From contig NZ_WSJB01000019.1 in NCBI RefSeq assembly GCF_009763255.1, forward strand, positions 124,001-188,000: a stretch of 64,000 nucleotides of DNA. Reading direction: 5' to 3'. The notes beneath the pieces are model-generated. The model had not been told where the DNA came from. It ran no database searches and was given only the letters and a program-made list of their open reading frames with translations. How positions within the stretch are numbered: position 1 is the stretch's first letter; the number at the start of each line of letters is the position of its first letter. The DNA comes from Bordetella sp. 02P26C-1 (GTDB lineage Bacteria; Pseudomonadota; Gammaproteobacteria; Burkholderiales; Burkholderiaceae_B). Below, piece by piece: positions 8,987 to 17,227 of this stretch. The position numbers were made by a program, and so were the translations under genes.

Positions 8987-9856
8987 ATGCGCGCGACGAC
9001 GGTCAGTAAACGATTCGCTTGGCTGGCGCGGGCGCTGGTGGGATTGACGCTGCTGACGTCTACGACAGCGGCGCTGGCCGAAGGCTATATCAGCCGCAAG
9101 CTCAATACGCCGGTGCCTGGGGGCGTGGCCGTCGTGCCGTTGGGCGCGGCGCCGCATGCGCCGACCGTCAACTATGACGGCCGCCGCGTGATGGTGCTGC
9201 GCGATAGCGACGAGCAATGGATCGCGGTCGTTGGCATTCCATTAAGCGTGCGCCCGGGACGGCAGACTGTGCAGGTTCAGGGCGGCAGCGCATTGCCCTT
9301 CGACGTGCGCGCCAAGGAATATGTCGCGCAGCACATCAAACTAAAGAATAAGCGGCAGGTCTCGCCCGATCCCGAAGATCTCAAGCGTATTGAACGCGAA
9401 CTTCACGCGCAGTTGGCCGCGTATCGCACCTTCAGGGACGGGGTCACGCCTAGCAACGTGATATTGGACCGGCCCGTGGAGGGCGGACGGCTGTCGAGCC
9501 CGTTCGGGCTACGGCGGTTTTTCAACGGCGAGGAACGCAATCCTCATTCAGGGCTGGACTTCGCCGTGCCCACCGGTACGCCCGTCAAAGCGCCCGCGGC
9601 CGGGCGGGTCGTGCTGGTCGGCGATTATTTCTTCAACGGGAAAACCGTTTTCGTCGACCATGGCCAGGGCTTTATCAGCATGTTCTGCCACTTGTCCGCG
9701 ATCGACGTGAGGGTCGGCGACGAGGTCGCTCGCGGGCAGACCATAGCGAAAGTCGGCGCCACCGGTCGCGCGACCGGGCCGCATTTGCATTGGAACGTGA
9801 GCTTGAATGACGCGCGGGTGGATCCCGCGATTTTCATCGGCGCGTGGAAACCCTAG
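8987..9856 (+). CDS. M23-family murein endopeptidase (LytM domain)
   Basis: 289-residue exported peptidase. Residues 1-30 form a signal peptide ending at LAEG. The middle resembles an N-terminal peptidase-inhibitor or prodomain, and the C-terminal LytM domain carries the zinc ligands H187 and D191 (HSGLD) and the HLH pair H266/H268 in GPHLHWNV. Such enzymes cut peptide crosslinks in peptidoglycan. Because all zinc residues are present it should be catalytically active, unlike EnvC/NlpD-type activators. The ATG at 8987 is chosen; an in-frame GTG at 8978 overlaps the lipoprotein stop. Confidence 0.9.
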   Translation: MRATTVSKRFAWLARALVGLTLLTSTTAALAEGYISRKLNTPVPGGVAVVPLGAAPHAPTVNYDGRRVMVLRDSDEQWIAVVGIPLSVRPGRQTVQVQGGSALPFDVRAKEYVAQHIKLKNKRQVSPDPEDLKRIERELHAQLAAYRTFRDGVTPSNVILDRPVEGGRLSSPFGLRRFFNGEERNPHSGLDFAVPTGTPVKAPAAGRVVLVGDYFFNGKTVFVDHGQGFISMFCHLSAIDVRVGDEVARGQTIAKVGATGRATGPHLHWNVSLNDARVDPAIFIGAWKP

Positions 9857-9926
9857 CAGGGCGCTTGAGCCTCGCCGATGTGTGAGGTGCGCCCGCGTCG
9901 CCGGGCCACCGTCACGACGCCCGAGA

Positions 9927-10196
9927 TTAACGATGGGGGCGGTGGTGCGCGGGACGCGGGGTGCTGGGCGCGCGCTCGTCTTTGTGACGGAAATTAATGC
10001 GGCCCTTGGTCAAATCGTAGGGCGACATTTCTAGCGTGACGCGATCGCCAGCCAGGATACGAATACGGTGTTTACGGATACGGCCCGAGGCGTAAGCGCC
10101 GACTTCGATACCATTGTCCAGTTTCACGCGATAGCGGCTATCAGGCAGAACTTCGTCCACAATGCCGTCAAGTTCGATCAGTTCTTCTTTTGCCAT
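9927..10196 (-). CDS. infA: translation initiation factor IF-1, C-terminally extended
   Basis: S1/OB-fold protein that binds the 30S A site and helps IF2/IF3 in initiation. The first 70 or so residues match IF-1 ([50 protein letters not shown]). The protein is 89 residues against the usual 72 and ends in a Pro/His/Arg-rich tail. An AAGGAG site precedes the ATG. It stands alone rather than in the ribosomal protein cluster, which fits the second infA copy typical of beta-proteobacteria. It converges on the M23 gene. Confidence 0.93.
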   Translation of the reverse strand: MAKEELIELDGIVDEVLPDSRYRVKLDNGIEVGAYASGRIRKHRIRILAGDRVTLEMSPYDLTKGRINFRHKDERAPSTPRPAHHRPHR

Positions 10197-10720
10197 GTAT
10201 GAATCTCCTTGGTCTATACGCGCGTAGGCCGCGTAATCGGCTGTGAACGCGTGGGCCCGAACAAGCTCGGGCTAAATGGGACAGCTATCGTCCCGGCAGG
10301 TCGGGTACGGGCCGGAATTCCTGGCGGAACCCGGGGCGGGTACACACGTCCGTCTAGGGCGAAACGCGCGAAATGCGCGGCTTGGTCGCGATGGCACTAA
10401 AGAGGCGCGTCATCGGAAGAAGCGGGGTCGAACGCCCTGTGTGGTACCCATACCGCCATTCGCGGGGCTGAAAATCCAGCCGGGACGCTTTCACACAGAA
10501 CACTGCTAATGGTACCGCGATCCTGGCTTTTTGACCAGGGTTTTCCCGTATTTGCTGCCTGTTTGTCGTTTTTATGGCGGGGCACTACGCCGGAACTATG
10601 ACAGTGATGTGGCGGCGGAGGAGCCGCGCAGCCGAATTTGCCTTGCCGGCCCCATGCGTCGGTCATCACCTTGTCACGCCGGCTGAACAGACTACCGCCA
10701 TGGTTCAAACGGGGGTTCAT
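10197..10720. other. intergenic region infA-phnC
   Basis: About 520 bases between divergent genes. I see no convincing gene. The left part must hold the infA promoter and the AAGGAG site next to it. The right part contains a Pho-box-like sequence at 10660-10677. Open frames here lack ribosome sites or recognisable motifs. Confidence 0.6.
10660..10677 (+). promoter_or_regulatory. Pho-box-like element upstream of phnC
   Basis: CGGTCATCACCTTGTCAC fits the PhoB box pattern CTGTCAT-N4-CTGTCAC with two mismatches and correct 11-base phasing. It lies 43 bases upstream of the phnC start, where a PhoB site controlling phosphate-starvation expression would be expected. PhoB control is an inference. 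Confidence 0.5.
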
Positions 10721-11563
10721 ATGATCGATGCGATCGAGGTGCGCGGCCTCAGCAAGTCTTTCCGCGCCGGCCACAAGGCTTTGGACGAGGTGAATCTGAG
10801 CGTGGCACCCGGGGAAATGGTGGCCCTGCTCGGCGCTTCGGGGTCTGGCAAGTCGACCTTGCTGCGGCATTTGGCCGGTTTTGTGGCGGCCGACCGAGGT
10901 GACAGCTACGTGCGCGTCAATGGTCGCGAGGTGCAGCGAAACGGCCGGATCCACCCGAAGGTGCGTCAGGTCCGAGCGGAGATCGGGTTTGTCTTTCAAC
11001 AGTTCAACCTGGTGGGGCGTCTGCCCGTCATCACCAATGTGTTGGTGGGCATGCTGCCACGCGTGCCGATGTGGCGCAGTCTGCTGCGCCATTTCCGCCA
11101 TGACGAGGTGCGGGTCGGAATGGAAGCGCTGGCTCAGGTCGGCATTGATCACTACGCACGCCAACGCGCCTCAACGCTATCGGGCGGACAACAGCAACGC
11201 GCGGCGATTGCGCGCACCTTGGTGCAAAACGCGGGCGTCATTTTGGCCGATGAGCCGATTGCTTCGCTCGATCCGGAGTCGTCTCGCAAGGTGATGGACA
11301 CGCTCGCGCATATCAATCGCACGCGCAAGGTGGCCGTGGTGGTGTCGTTGCATCAAGTGGATGTCGCGCTGCGATATTGCCCTCGTGTAGTCGCCCTGCG
11401 TCACGGCCGTGTGGTGTACGACGGCCCGGCCGCGGCGTTGACCGAATCGATGCTACGTCAACTGTATGGCGCGGATGTCGCCGAGTTGCTGCCCGTGGAA
11501 GGCGGGCGGCTCGTGGCTTCGCCTCCCTCTTTGGCCGCGCAGCCGATGGCTGCTGCGGCGTGA
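10721..11563 (+). CDS. phnC: phosphonate ABC transporter ATP-binding protein
   Basis: 280-residue ABC ATPase that powers phosphonate import with PhnD and PhnE. Walker A is GASGSGKST at residues 38-46, the signature is LSGGQQQR, Walker B is [13 protein letters not shown], and the switch His lies in [32 protein letters not shown] is the Q-loop region typical of PhnC. Start at 10721 (MIDAIEV) is supported by a GGGGG ribosome site and by family length; longer in-frame starts would add unrelated residues. It is the first gene of phnCDE. Confidence 0.95.
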   Translation: MIDAIEVRGLSKSFRAGHKALDEVNLSVAPGEMVALLGASGSGKSTLLRHLAGFVAADRGDSYVRVNGREVQRNGRIHPKVRQVRAEIGFVFQQFNLVGRLPVITNVLVGMLPRVPMWRSLLRHFRHDEVRVGMEALAQVGIDHYARQRASTLSGGQQQRAAIARTLVQNAGVILADEPIASLDPESSRKVMDTLAHINRTRKVAVVVSLHQVDVALRYCPRVVALRHGRVVYDGPAAALTESMLRQLYGADVAELLPVEGGRLVASPPSLAAQPMAAAA

Positions 11564-11592
11564 ACGTCAATTTATTCCCGGAGCTCAATTCC

Positions 11593-12570
11593 ATGCTACG
11601 CAGGACTTTCCTCGCCCTGACCGCGGCCGCCACATTCTCTTCGGCCGCGTGGTCGGCAGATGTCAAGCCCTTGAATTTCGGCTTCATTTCCACCGAGTCG
11701 TCGACCAACTTGAAATCGGCATGGCAACCTTTGCTCGACGATTTGAGCCAAGCGTTGGGTGTGCCGGTGGTTCCATTCTTCGCCTCCGACTATGCCGGCA
11801 TCATCGAGGGCATGCGATTCAACAAGGTGCAGCTGGCTTGGTTTGGCAACAAGTCGGCGATGGAAGCGGTCGACCGCGCCCAGGGCGAGGTATTCGCCTC
11901 GGTGATCGACGGGGATGGCAACCCGGGATACTGGTCGCTGCTGCTGGTGCATCAGGACAGTGATCTGCACACCTTGGAAGATGTGCTCAAGAAGGGCGGG
12001 CAACTGAGCTACGGCGCGGGCGATCCGAATTCCACCTCTGGCTCGCTGGTGCCGGGCTACTTCCTGTGGGCCGCCAATGGCATTGATCCAAAGAAATTCT
12101 TTAAATCCGTGCGCGCGGCCAACCACGAGGCGAACTTGCTTTCCGTCATCAACAAGCAGGTAGATGTCGCCGTCAACAATACGGAGATGCTGGAGCGGTA
12201 TCACCGCAGTACAGGCAGAGATGCTCGCGACAGCGTGCGTGTGTTATGGACATCGCCCTTGATTCCGGCCGATCCCATCGTGATACGCCGCGACGTCCCG
12301 GCTGACCTGAAAAATCGGATTCAGCAGTTTCTCGTCAACTATGGAAAGGGCGTCAACGCCCAGCACGAACAGCAAGTTCTCGCCAAGCTCACGTATCAGG
12401 GCTTTCGCGAGTCGAGCAATGCACAGTTGATCCCCATTCGCCAGATGGAGCTGGCCAAGCTCAAATTGGCGATAGAAAAAGACACCACCTTAAGCGCGTC
12501 CGACAAGCAAGTTCGCCTGGCCGAGCTGGATCAACGCCTGGCCGCGCTGAATCAGACTGCCGCACCGTAG
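11593..12570 (+). CDS. phnD: phosphonate ABC transporter periplasmic binding protein
   Basis: 325-residue periplasmic solute receptor. The signal peptide is MLRRTFLALTAAATFSSAAWSAD, followed by LNFGFISTESSTNLKSAW, the PhnD-type start of the mature domain. VPFFASDYAGIIEGMRFNKVQLAWFGNKSAMEAV and GDPNSTSGSLVPGYFLW are the family ligand-loop segments, the latter contacting the phosphonate group in E. coli PhnD. GGAG lies a few bases before the ATG. The gap to phnC is 29 bases and phnE follows at 12613. Confidence 0.95.
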   Translation: MLRRTFLALTAAATFSSAAWSADVKPLNFGFISTESSTNLKSAWQPLLDDLSQALGVPVVPFFASDYAGIIEGMRFNKVQLAWFGNKSAMEAVDRAQGEVFASVIDGDGNPGYWSLLLVHQDSDLHTLEDVLKKGGQLSYGAGDPNSTSGSLVPGYFLWAANGIDPKKFFKSVRAANHEANLLSVINKQVDVAVNNTEMLERYHRSTGRDARDSVRVLWTSPLIPADPIVIRRDVPADLKNRIQQFLVNYGKGVNAQHEQQVLAKLTYQGFRESSNAQLIPIRQMELAKLKLAIEKDTTLSASDKQVRLAELDQRLAALNQTAAP

Positions 12571-12612
12571 CTGGCGGTGGTGTCTGGCTAACTCTTTCTA
12601 CGGATATCTTCT

Positions 12613-13407
12613 ATGAGCGTTGTTCTGACTCCCGCGCGGGCGCCTGGTGGCGCGCGGTCTTCTCTGCCGAGCTTACTGGTGTGGGCAGTGGTGCTGGGGC
12701 TGTTGATGCTGTCCTGGCGCGGCGCGGATATGCGGCCGCTGGACCTGGTGGCCGAATCCGGCAACATGGCGGCATATGCGGCGGATTTCTTTCCGCCGAA
12801 TTTTCGCGATTGGCGTATGTACATGAGCGAAATGCTGGTGACCGTGCAGATCGCACTGTGGGGGACTTTTCTCGCGATTGTCGTGGCTGTTCCATTGGGG
12901 CTGCTGTGCTCGGCCAATATCGTGCCCGCCTGGATCTATCAGCCGGTGCGTCGCCTGATGGATGCTTGTCGCGCCATCAACGAAATGGTGTTCGCGATGC
13001 TGTTTATCGTGGCGGTGGGCCTGGGGCCCTTCGCCGGCGTGCTTGCGCTGTGGGTGCACACTACGGGCGTTCTGGCCAAGCTCTTTGCGGAAGCCGTGGA
13101 AGCCATTGATCCGCGTCCGGTCGAGGGTGTGCGCGCGACCGGGGCGAACGCGCTGGAGGAAATCGTATACGGTGTCATTCCTCAAGTGCTGCCGTTGTGG
13201 ACCTCTTTCGCGCTGTACCGATTTGAATCCAATGTGCGATCGGCCTCCGTCGTCGGCATTGTGGGCGCAGGCGGTATAGGCACTGTCTTGTGGGAGATCA
13301 TACGCAGTTTTCAGTATGCCGAAACCTGCGCAGTGATGATCATCATTATCGCGTTTGTCGTGGCGATTGACCTTTTGTCGGCGCAGATCCGCAAAGCGTT
13401 GATATGA
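12613..13407 (+). CDS. phnE: phosphonate ABC transporter permease
   Basis: 264-residue inner-membrane permease with about six transmembrane helices. The cytoplasmic coupling loop [35 protein letters not shown] (EAA loop) and the [19 protein letters not shown] segment are typical of PhnE. It closes the phnCDE transport unit. A 14-bp perfect hairpin follows within a few bases of the stop. The ribosome site is weak. Confidence 0.95.
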   Translation: MSVVLTPARAPGGARSSLPSLLVWAVVLGLLMLSWRGADMRPLDLVAESGNMAAYAADFFPPNFRDWRMYMSEMLVTVQIALWGTFLAIVVAVPLGLLCSANIVPAWIYQPVRRLMDACRAINEMVFAMLFIVAVGLGPFAGVLALWVHTTGVLAKLFAEAVEAIDPRPVEGVRATGANALEEIVYGVIPQVLPLWTSFALYRFESNVRSASVVGIVGAGGIGTVLWEIIRSFQYAETCAVMIIIIAFVVAIDLLSAQIRKALI

Positions 13408-13410
13408 ACG

Positions 13411-13442
13411 CCATACGCGCAGGCGGATGCCTGCGCGTATGG
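13411..13442. terminator. hairpin between phnE and phnN
   Basis: Perfect 14-bp stem (arms 13411-13424 and 13429-13442) with a GGAT loop, immediately after phnE and 14 bases before the end of convergent phnN. No T-run; it is probably a shared stop or stabilising 3' structure for both transcripts. Confidence 0.65.
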
Positions 13443-13456
13443 CCGAAAATTTGCCT

Positions 13457-14068
13457 TCAGGTGGCGAGGAGGTGTCGGACGGTCGTCAGCAACCGTTGCG
13501 CCGCGTCTTGTGGCGAGCCCTCATTCGCCAACCGGTTGATCCGACAACCCTCGGGCGCTCGGTACGGATGGATCCCCTGCCGCAGACGCGAGGCGATCTG
13601 TTCGGGGTTTTCGCGCGCTCGGTGGGCAAGGCGCGAGGCGAGAATTTCGGGGCTTGCGGTGATCTCGATGGCGTTCAGGCGGGGGTAGCGCGCATGCGCG
13701 ATCGGCAAATGATGACGAGATCCGTTGACGATCACCAAGGCTTTGCTTGCCAGCCACGCGTCGATTTCGATGCCTATGCCGTAATGCAGTCCATGGCTTT
13801 GCCAGTGCAAGGCGAAACAGCCTAACTCCCTTCGGCGTTGAAACTCCGAAGGGGTGAGCGGAACCGAAGATTCATCGTCGCTGCTGGCACGCGTGATGTA
13901 GCGATGCGCAGTGAGCACAGGCTCATCGGGTTGCAGCATCGCGCGCATCAGACGCAGCAGCGTATCTTTGCCGCTACCGGAAGCGCCCATGAGGTAAATC
14001 AGGCGCTGCCCCTGGCCGGCCAGCGAACGCGCTGGCGCATGCGACACGGAGAAACCGGTAATCGACAT
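13457..14068 (-). CDS. phnN: ribose 1,5-bisphosphate phosphokinase
   Basis: 203-residue P-loop kinase that phosphorylates ribose 1,5-bisphosphate to PRPP, the last step for the ribose part in the C-P lyase route. Walker A is GASGSGKDT near residue 30, followed by TAHRYITRASS, which resembles the guanylate-kinase-like PhnN family. The C-terminal SRLAHRARENPEQIASRLRQ is the lid-like segment. It starts two bases after the stop of the DUF1045 gene and is co-transcribed with it, divergent from phnG. Confidence 0.93.
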   Translation of the reverse strand: MSITGFSVSHAPARSLAGQGQRLIYLMGASGSGKDTLLRLMRAMLQPDEPVLTAHRYITRASSDDESSVPLTPSEFQRRRELGCFALHWQSHGLHYGIGIEIDAWLASKALVIVNGSRHHLPIAHARYPRLNAIEITASPEILASRLAHRARENPEQIASRLRQGIHPYRAPEGCRINRLANEGSPQDAAQRLLTTVRHLLAT

Positions 14069-14070
14069 TT

Positions 14071-14808
14071 CTAAACGTCCCCCATAAAACGCGCGCCCGA
14101 ACCGTCGCGGATCGACCCATCGAATCCATAGTGCCTGGCGACGATGAAATCGGCTCCGGGCTCAGGTTCGACATAGACACTGATCGCGTTGACATGCATG
14201 GGTATTTGTAAGGTGGAACCGCCTAGTGCGGCTAATTGCGTTTGCGCTGCGTGCATCGATCTGTCGTCCAGGAGATCGGTTAGCGTAATGTGAAAGGTGA
14301 ACATATCGAAGACGTATGGATATCCCCAGCGCTCCAGCATTTTGCGTTGTTGTGGGCTGAGCCTCAGGGAATTGCGTCGGGCCAGTTCATTAGCGTCGGC
14401 TGGCGCACGGAAGTCGTCCAATTCGGCGACCACGGTTTGCGCCAGTGCGTTGACGCGACAACGGCCTCGCAAATCCGCGCAGCACCACGCGAGAAAGCCG
14501 CGCAAAGCCTGAAGTTGCAAGGGCAGGCCGAAGGGTGCCTGGCGTCGCGCGAGCGCCCCGACAGCACGGTTTAACGCGCCCGGTGTTTGATCGTCGCGCA
14601 GCCGGAAAGGGGGCTTGAGCGTGGCATGCAAGCCATAGCGGCGCGGCGTGCGTGTCCAACTGTCGATGCGAGGGTCGGCTTCAACCATGCGAGAAAGGAC
14701 TGTGCCGGTTTCCTCGCAACGGCCGAGCCATCGGCGCCCCAGGTCCCGCCATGCTCCCGTTGGAGCCAAATAGACGGCATAGCGATATGCGGATAGAGGT
14801 GTATTCAT
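14071..14808 (-). CDS. DUF1045 phosphonate-locus protein, 2H-phosphoesterase-like
   Basis: 245-residue protein of the DUF1045 family repeatedly found beside C-P lyase genes. Two HxTL motifs are visible: HATL at residue 61 and HITL at residue 173, with the spacing expected of the 2H phosphoesterase fold, which acts on cyclic phosphates. Known from the pathway: PhnP opens 5-phosphoribosyl 1,2-cyclic phosphate to ribose 1,5-bisphosphate. I see no phnP here, and this gene directly precedes phnN, which uses that product, so a PhnP-replacing role is my inference. The start at 14808 (MNTPLSAYRYAVYLAP) is preferred over upstream in-frame codons. Confidence 0.88.
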   Translation of the reverse strand: MNTPLSAYRYAVYLAPTGAWRDLGRRWLGRCEETGTVLSRMVEADPRIDSWTRTPRRYGLHATLKPPFRLRDDQTPGALNRAVGALARRQAPFGLPLQLQALRGFLAWCCADLRGRCRVNALAQTVVAELDDFRAPADANELARRNSLRLSPQQRKMLERWGYPYVFDMFTFHITLTDLLDDRSMHAAQTQLAALGGSTLQIPMHVNAISVYVEPEPGADFIVARHYGFDGSIRDGSGARFMGDV

Positions 14809-14822
14809 GTGCGCCACCATAT

Positions 14823-14840
14823 CGCTGTCGTATGACAGCG
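14823..14840. promoter_or_regulatory. inverted repeat in the phnG/DUF1045 divergent promoter region
   Basis: Perfect 7-bp arms CGCTGTC/GACAGCG with a GTAT spacer, 15 bases upstream of the DUF1045 start and 163 bases upstream of phnG. It looks like a dimer-binding operator. CTGTC and GACAG also resemble Pho half-sites in opposed orientation. The binding protein is unknown; no phnF is in the window. Confidence 0.4.
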
Positions 14841-14892
14841 GGATGTCCGAATGACGGTTATGCCACGCACGGCACAGCATCGCTCTGAATCG

Positions 14893-14910
14893 ATGTCATG
14901 AAAGCTTCAC
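14893..14910 (+). promoter_or_regulatory. weak Pho-box-like element upstream of phnG
   Basis: ATGTCATGAAAGCTTCAC has the 7-4-7 layout of a PhoB box. The first half-site has one mismatch and the second has three. It sits about 95 bases before phnG. Suggestive only. Confidence 0.25.
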
Positions 14911-15002
14911 GTCGCGGTGATGTACTAAGCGCCGTTCGTCATTGTTCGGCACTCATCATCACCGCGATGATGCAAGCCGACTTCACAGAGGAAGCACCTG
15001 TC

Positions 15003-15482
15003 ATGCATCCGTCGACCGGCCACACCGCCGTTTCCGATCCATCGCACACCGCGCGCGCATCCTGGATGCGCGTGCTCGCCCTGGCTGATTCCCACGCGCT
15101 GAACCATGCCATGCAGTCCCTGGGGGCATTGCCCACGCATCACACATTGCGCGCGCCGGAGGCGGGCATGGTGATGGTGCGGGCCCGCGCGGGCGGGACG
15201 GGGGCGCAATTCAATCTTGGCGAGATGAGCGTGACGCGCTGCGCGATCAAGCTCGAGGACGACACCATGGGTGTGGCCTACGTGCAAGGACGAGGGCACC
15301 GTCATGCCGAACAGGCCGCCTTGTTGGATGCGTTATTGCAACGCGCCGATTGGCATGATCGCGTACAGGCCATGGTCGTCGAACCGCTGGCGCGCGCGCA
15401 TCAAGATCGCCAGATTCATCGTGGCCGTCTGGCCGCACAAACCCAGGTGGAATTCTTCACCATGGTTCGAGGAGAGGATTGA
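15003..15482 (+). CDS. phnG: C-P lyase core subunit PhnG
   Basis: 159-residue subunit of the PhnGHIJ core complex, which with PhnI makes the ribose-triphosphate-phosphonate adduct from ATP. LEAPEAGMV-type strand LRAPEAGMVMVRARAGGTGAQFNLGEMSVTRCAI and AYVQGRGHRHAEQAALLDALLQ are the typical PhnG blocks. The ATG at 15003 follows an AGGAA site, although earlier in-frame ATGs exist. It is the first gene of phnGHIJKLM, separated from phnH by one base. Confidence 0.94.
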   Translation: MHPSTGHTAVSDPSHTARASWMRVLALADSHALNHAMQSLGALPTHHTLRAPEAGMVMVRARAGGTGAQFNLGEMSVTRCAIKLEDDTMGVAYVQGRGHRHAEQAALLDALLQRADWHDRVQAMVVEPLARAHQDRQIHRGRLAAQTQVEFFTMVRGED

Positions 15483-15483
15483 T

Positions 15484-16098
15484 ATGTTGAGCACTCAGAC
15501 CTCGGTGGCGCCGCCGCCCGTGGCGGGTTTTGTCGATACCGTGGCGCAGTCACAGCAGACCTTTCGGTCGGCGTTGCAGGCGCTGGCTTATCCCGGGCGC
15601 GTTGTCGATATCGCTTCGCCACCCGCTGTGCCGCCGGGCCTCTCGCCCGCGATGGCGGCGCTATTGTTGACCTTGGCCGACGCCGATACCCCGGTCTGGC
15701 TGCCTGCTGGCATCAGCGAGTCGGTACATCAGTATCTGCGTTTTCATTGCGGCTGCCCGCTGGTCAGCGAACCGTTACAAGCGCGCTTCGTCGCGGTGCC
15801 CTCTGGGTATGAGATGCCCGAGTTGGCACATTGCTATCCCGGCGTTGCAGCCTATCCGGATACCTCCGCAACCGTGCTACTGGATGTCGAGTCGTTCAGC
15901 GCGACAGATGGGGCGATGGTCTCGCTTAAAGGGCCTGGGATCGAGAGCTGTCAGCGTCTTGCCGTACGCGGGCTTCCCGTTGATTTTTGGGATCAATGGC
16001 AAGACAACCGGCGTCTGTTTCCCATGGGCGTGGATATTTTCCTGACCCAAGGCGACTGTCTATGCGGCCTGCCGCGAACCGTCAGCCTGGAGGCTTGA
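15484..16098 (+). CDS. phnH: C-P lyase core subunit PhnH
   Basis: 204-residue subunit of the C-P lyase core complex; a PLP-transferase-like fold without catalytic Lys. The N-terminal FRSALQALAYPGRVVDI and C-terminal FPMGVDIFLTQGDCLCGLPRTV segments are characteristic of PhnH. The start is one base after the phnG stop and the TGA is one base before phnI, so it is tightly coupled to both neighbours. Confidence 0.94.
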   Translation: MLSTQTSVAPPPVAGFVDTVAQSQQTFRSALQALAYPGRVVDIASPPAVPPGLSPAMAALLLTLADADTPVWLPAGISESVHQYLRFHCGCPLVSEPLQARFVAVPSGYEMPELAHCYPGVAAYPDTSATVLLDVESFSATDGAMVSLKGPGIESCQRLAVRGLPVDFWDQWQDNRRLFPMGVDIFLTQGDCLCGLPRTVSLEA

Positions 16099-16099
16099 T

Positions 16100-17227
16100 A
16101 TGTACGTTGCCGTAAAAGGGGGTGAACGGGCGATCCTCAACTCCTACCGTCTGCTCGATGCCTATCGTCGGGGCGATACTGATGTGCCCGAACTCAGCGT
16201 GACGCAGATTCAGGAGCAAATGCCCTTGGCTGTCTCGCGTGTGATGTCGGAGGGCGCACTCTACGACCCCGAGCTGGCTGCATTGGCCATCAAACAGGCC
16301 GCAGGCGATTTAATAGAAGCCGTGTTTTTGCTGCGCGCCTATCGCACGACGTTGCCCAGATTTGGCTACTCGCAAGCGATAGACACGGCACGCATGTGCT
16401 TGTCTCGTCGGATCTCTTCGACATTCAAGGATGTGCCGGGCGGGCAGATCCTTGGGCCCACTTATGACTATACGCAGCGACTGTTGGACTTCACGCTGCT
16501 TGCCAACGGCAACGCGTCATCTGCCAGCCCGTTGCCGCCGGCCAGCCAACCGGTGGCGGCTTCAATGCCCCGGGTCACCGATCTACTTCAGCACGAAGCA
16601 CTGATCGATCAAGAGTCTCGACCAGCGAACGACGCAGAACCTTTTGATCTGACCCGGCAGCCGCTGAGCTTTCCCGCCGGGCGCGATGCCCGTTTGCAAA
16701 ATCTGGCGCGCGCCGACGAAGGCTTTCTACTGTCCATGGGCTATTCCACACAGCGTGGCTATGGCAACACGCATCCTTTCGCCGCCGAGATCCGCTACGG
16801 ATCCCTGGAAGTGGAGCTCTTTGTCGAAGAGCTCGGGTTGACGGTCACGATTGGCCAGATTGAAGTGACCGAATGCCAGATGGTCAGTCAGTTCAGCGGC
16901 AATCATCAAGAGGCGCCAAAGTTCACCCGGGGGTATGGATTGACGTTTGGCTATGGCGAGCGCAAAGCCATGTCCATGGCACTGATGGACCGAGCGCTCA
17001 AAGCGGCTGACTTGGGCGAGGCGGCCGACTCACCCGCTAATGATCACGAATTCGTGCTTTATCACAGCGATAACGTCGAAGCGTCTGGGTTCGTTCAGCA
17101 CTTGAAGCTGCCGCACTACGTGGACTTTCAGGCCAACCTCGAATTGCTGCGCCGATTGCGCGCCGAGCATACCGCCGCGCAGGCAACGGCCACGCCCAAC
17201 GTTCTAGTCGATGAGGTTTCAACATGA
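16100..17227 (+). CDS. phnI: C-P lyase core subunit PhnI
   Basis: 375-residue subunit with nucleosidase activity that, with PhnG, H and L, displaces adenine from ATP by phosphonate. MYVAVKGGERAILNSYRLLD is the typical N-terminus; GFLLSMGYSTQRGYGNTHPFAAEIRYG and LTFGYGERKAMSMALMDRAL are conserved blocks. A GGAGG site lies just upstream. The stop overlaps the phnJ start (ATGA). Confidence 0.95.
   Translation: MYVAVKGGERAILNSYRLLDAYRRGDTDVPELSVTQIQEQMPLAVSRVMSEGALYDPELAALAIKQAAGDLIEAVFLLRAYRTTLPRFGYSQAIDTARMCLSRRISSTFKDVPGGQILGPTYDYTQRLLDFTLLANGNASSASPLPPASQPVAASMPRVTDLLQHEALIDQESRPANDAEPFDLTRQPLSFPAGRDARLQNLARADEGFLLSMGYSTQRGYGNTHPFAAEIRYGSLEVELFVEELGLTVTIGQIEVTECQMVSQFSGNHQEAPKFTRGYGLTFGYGERKAMSMALMDRALKAADLGEAADSPANDHEFVLYHSDNVEASGFVQHLKLPHYVDFQANLELLRRLRAEHTAAQATATPNVLVDEVST

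Noticed and set aside
10209-10400. Possible small gene in the infA-phnC gap
   Set aside because: No ribosome site, no conserved motif and Arg/Gly-rich translation; treated as non-coding.
10397-11164. 255-codon open frame on the minus strand opposite phnC
   Set aside because: It lies across the phnC gene and its promoter region and has no family motif, so it is a shadow frame.
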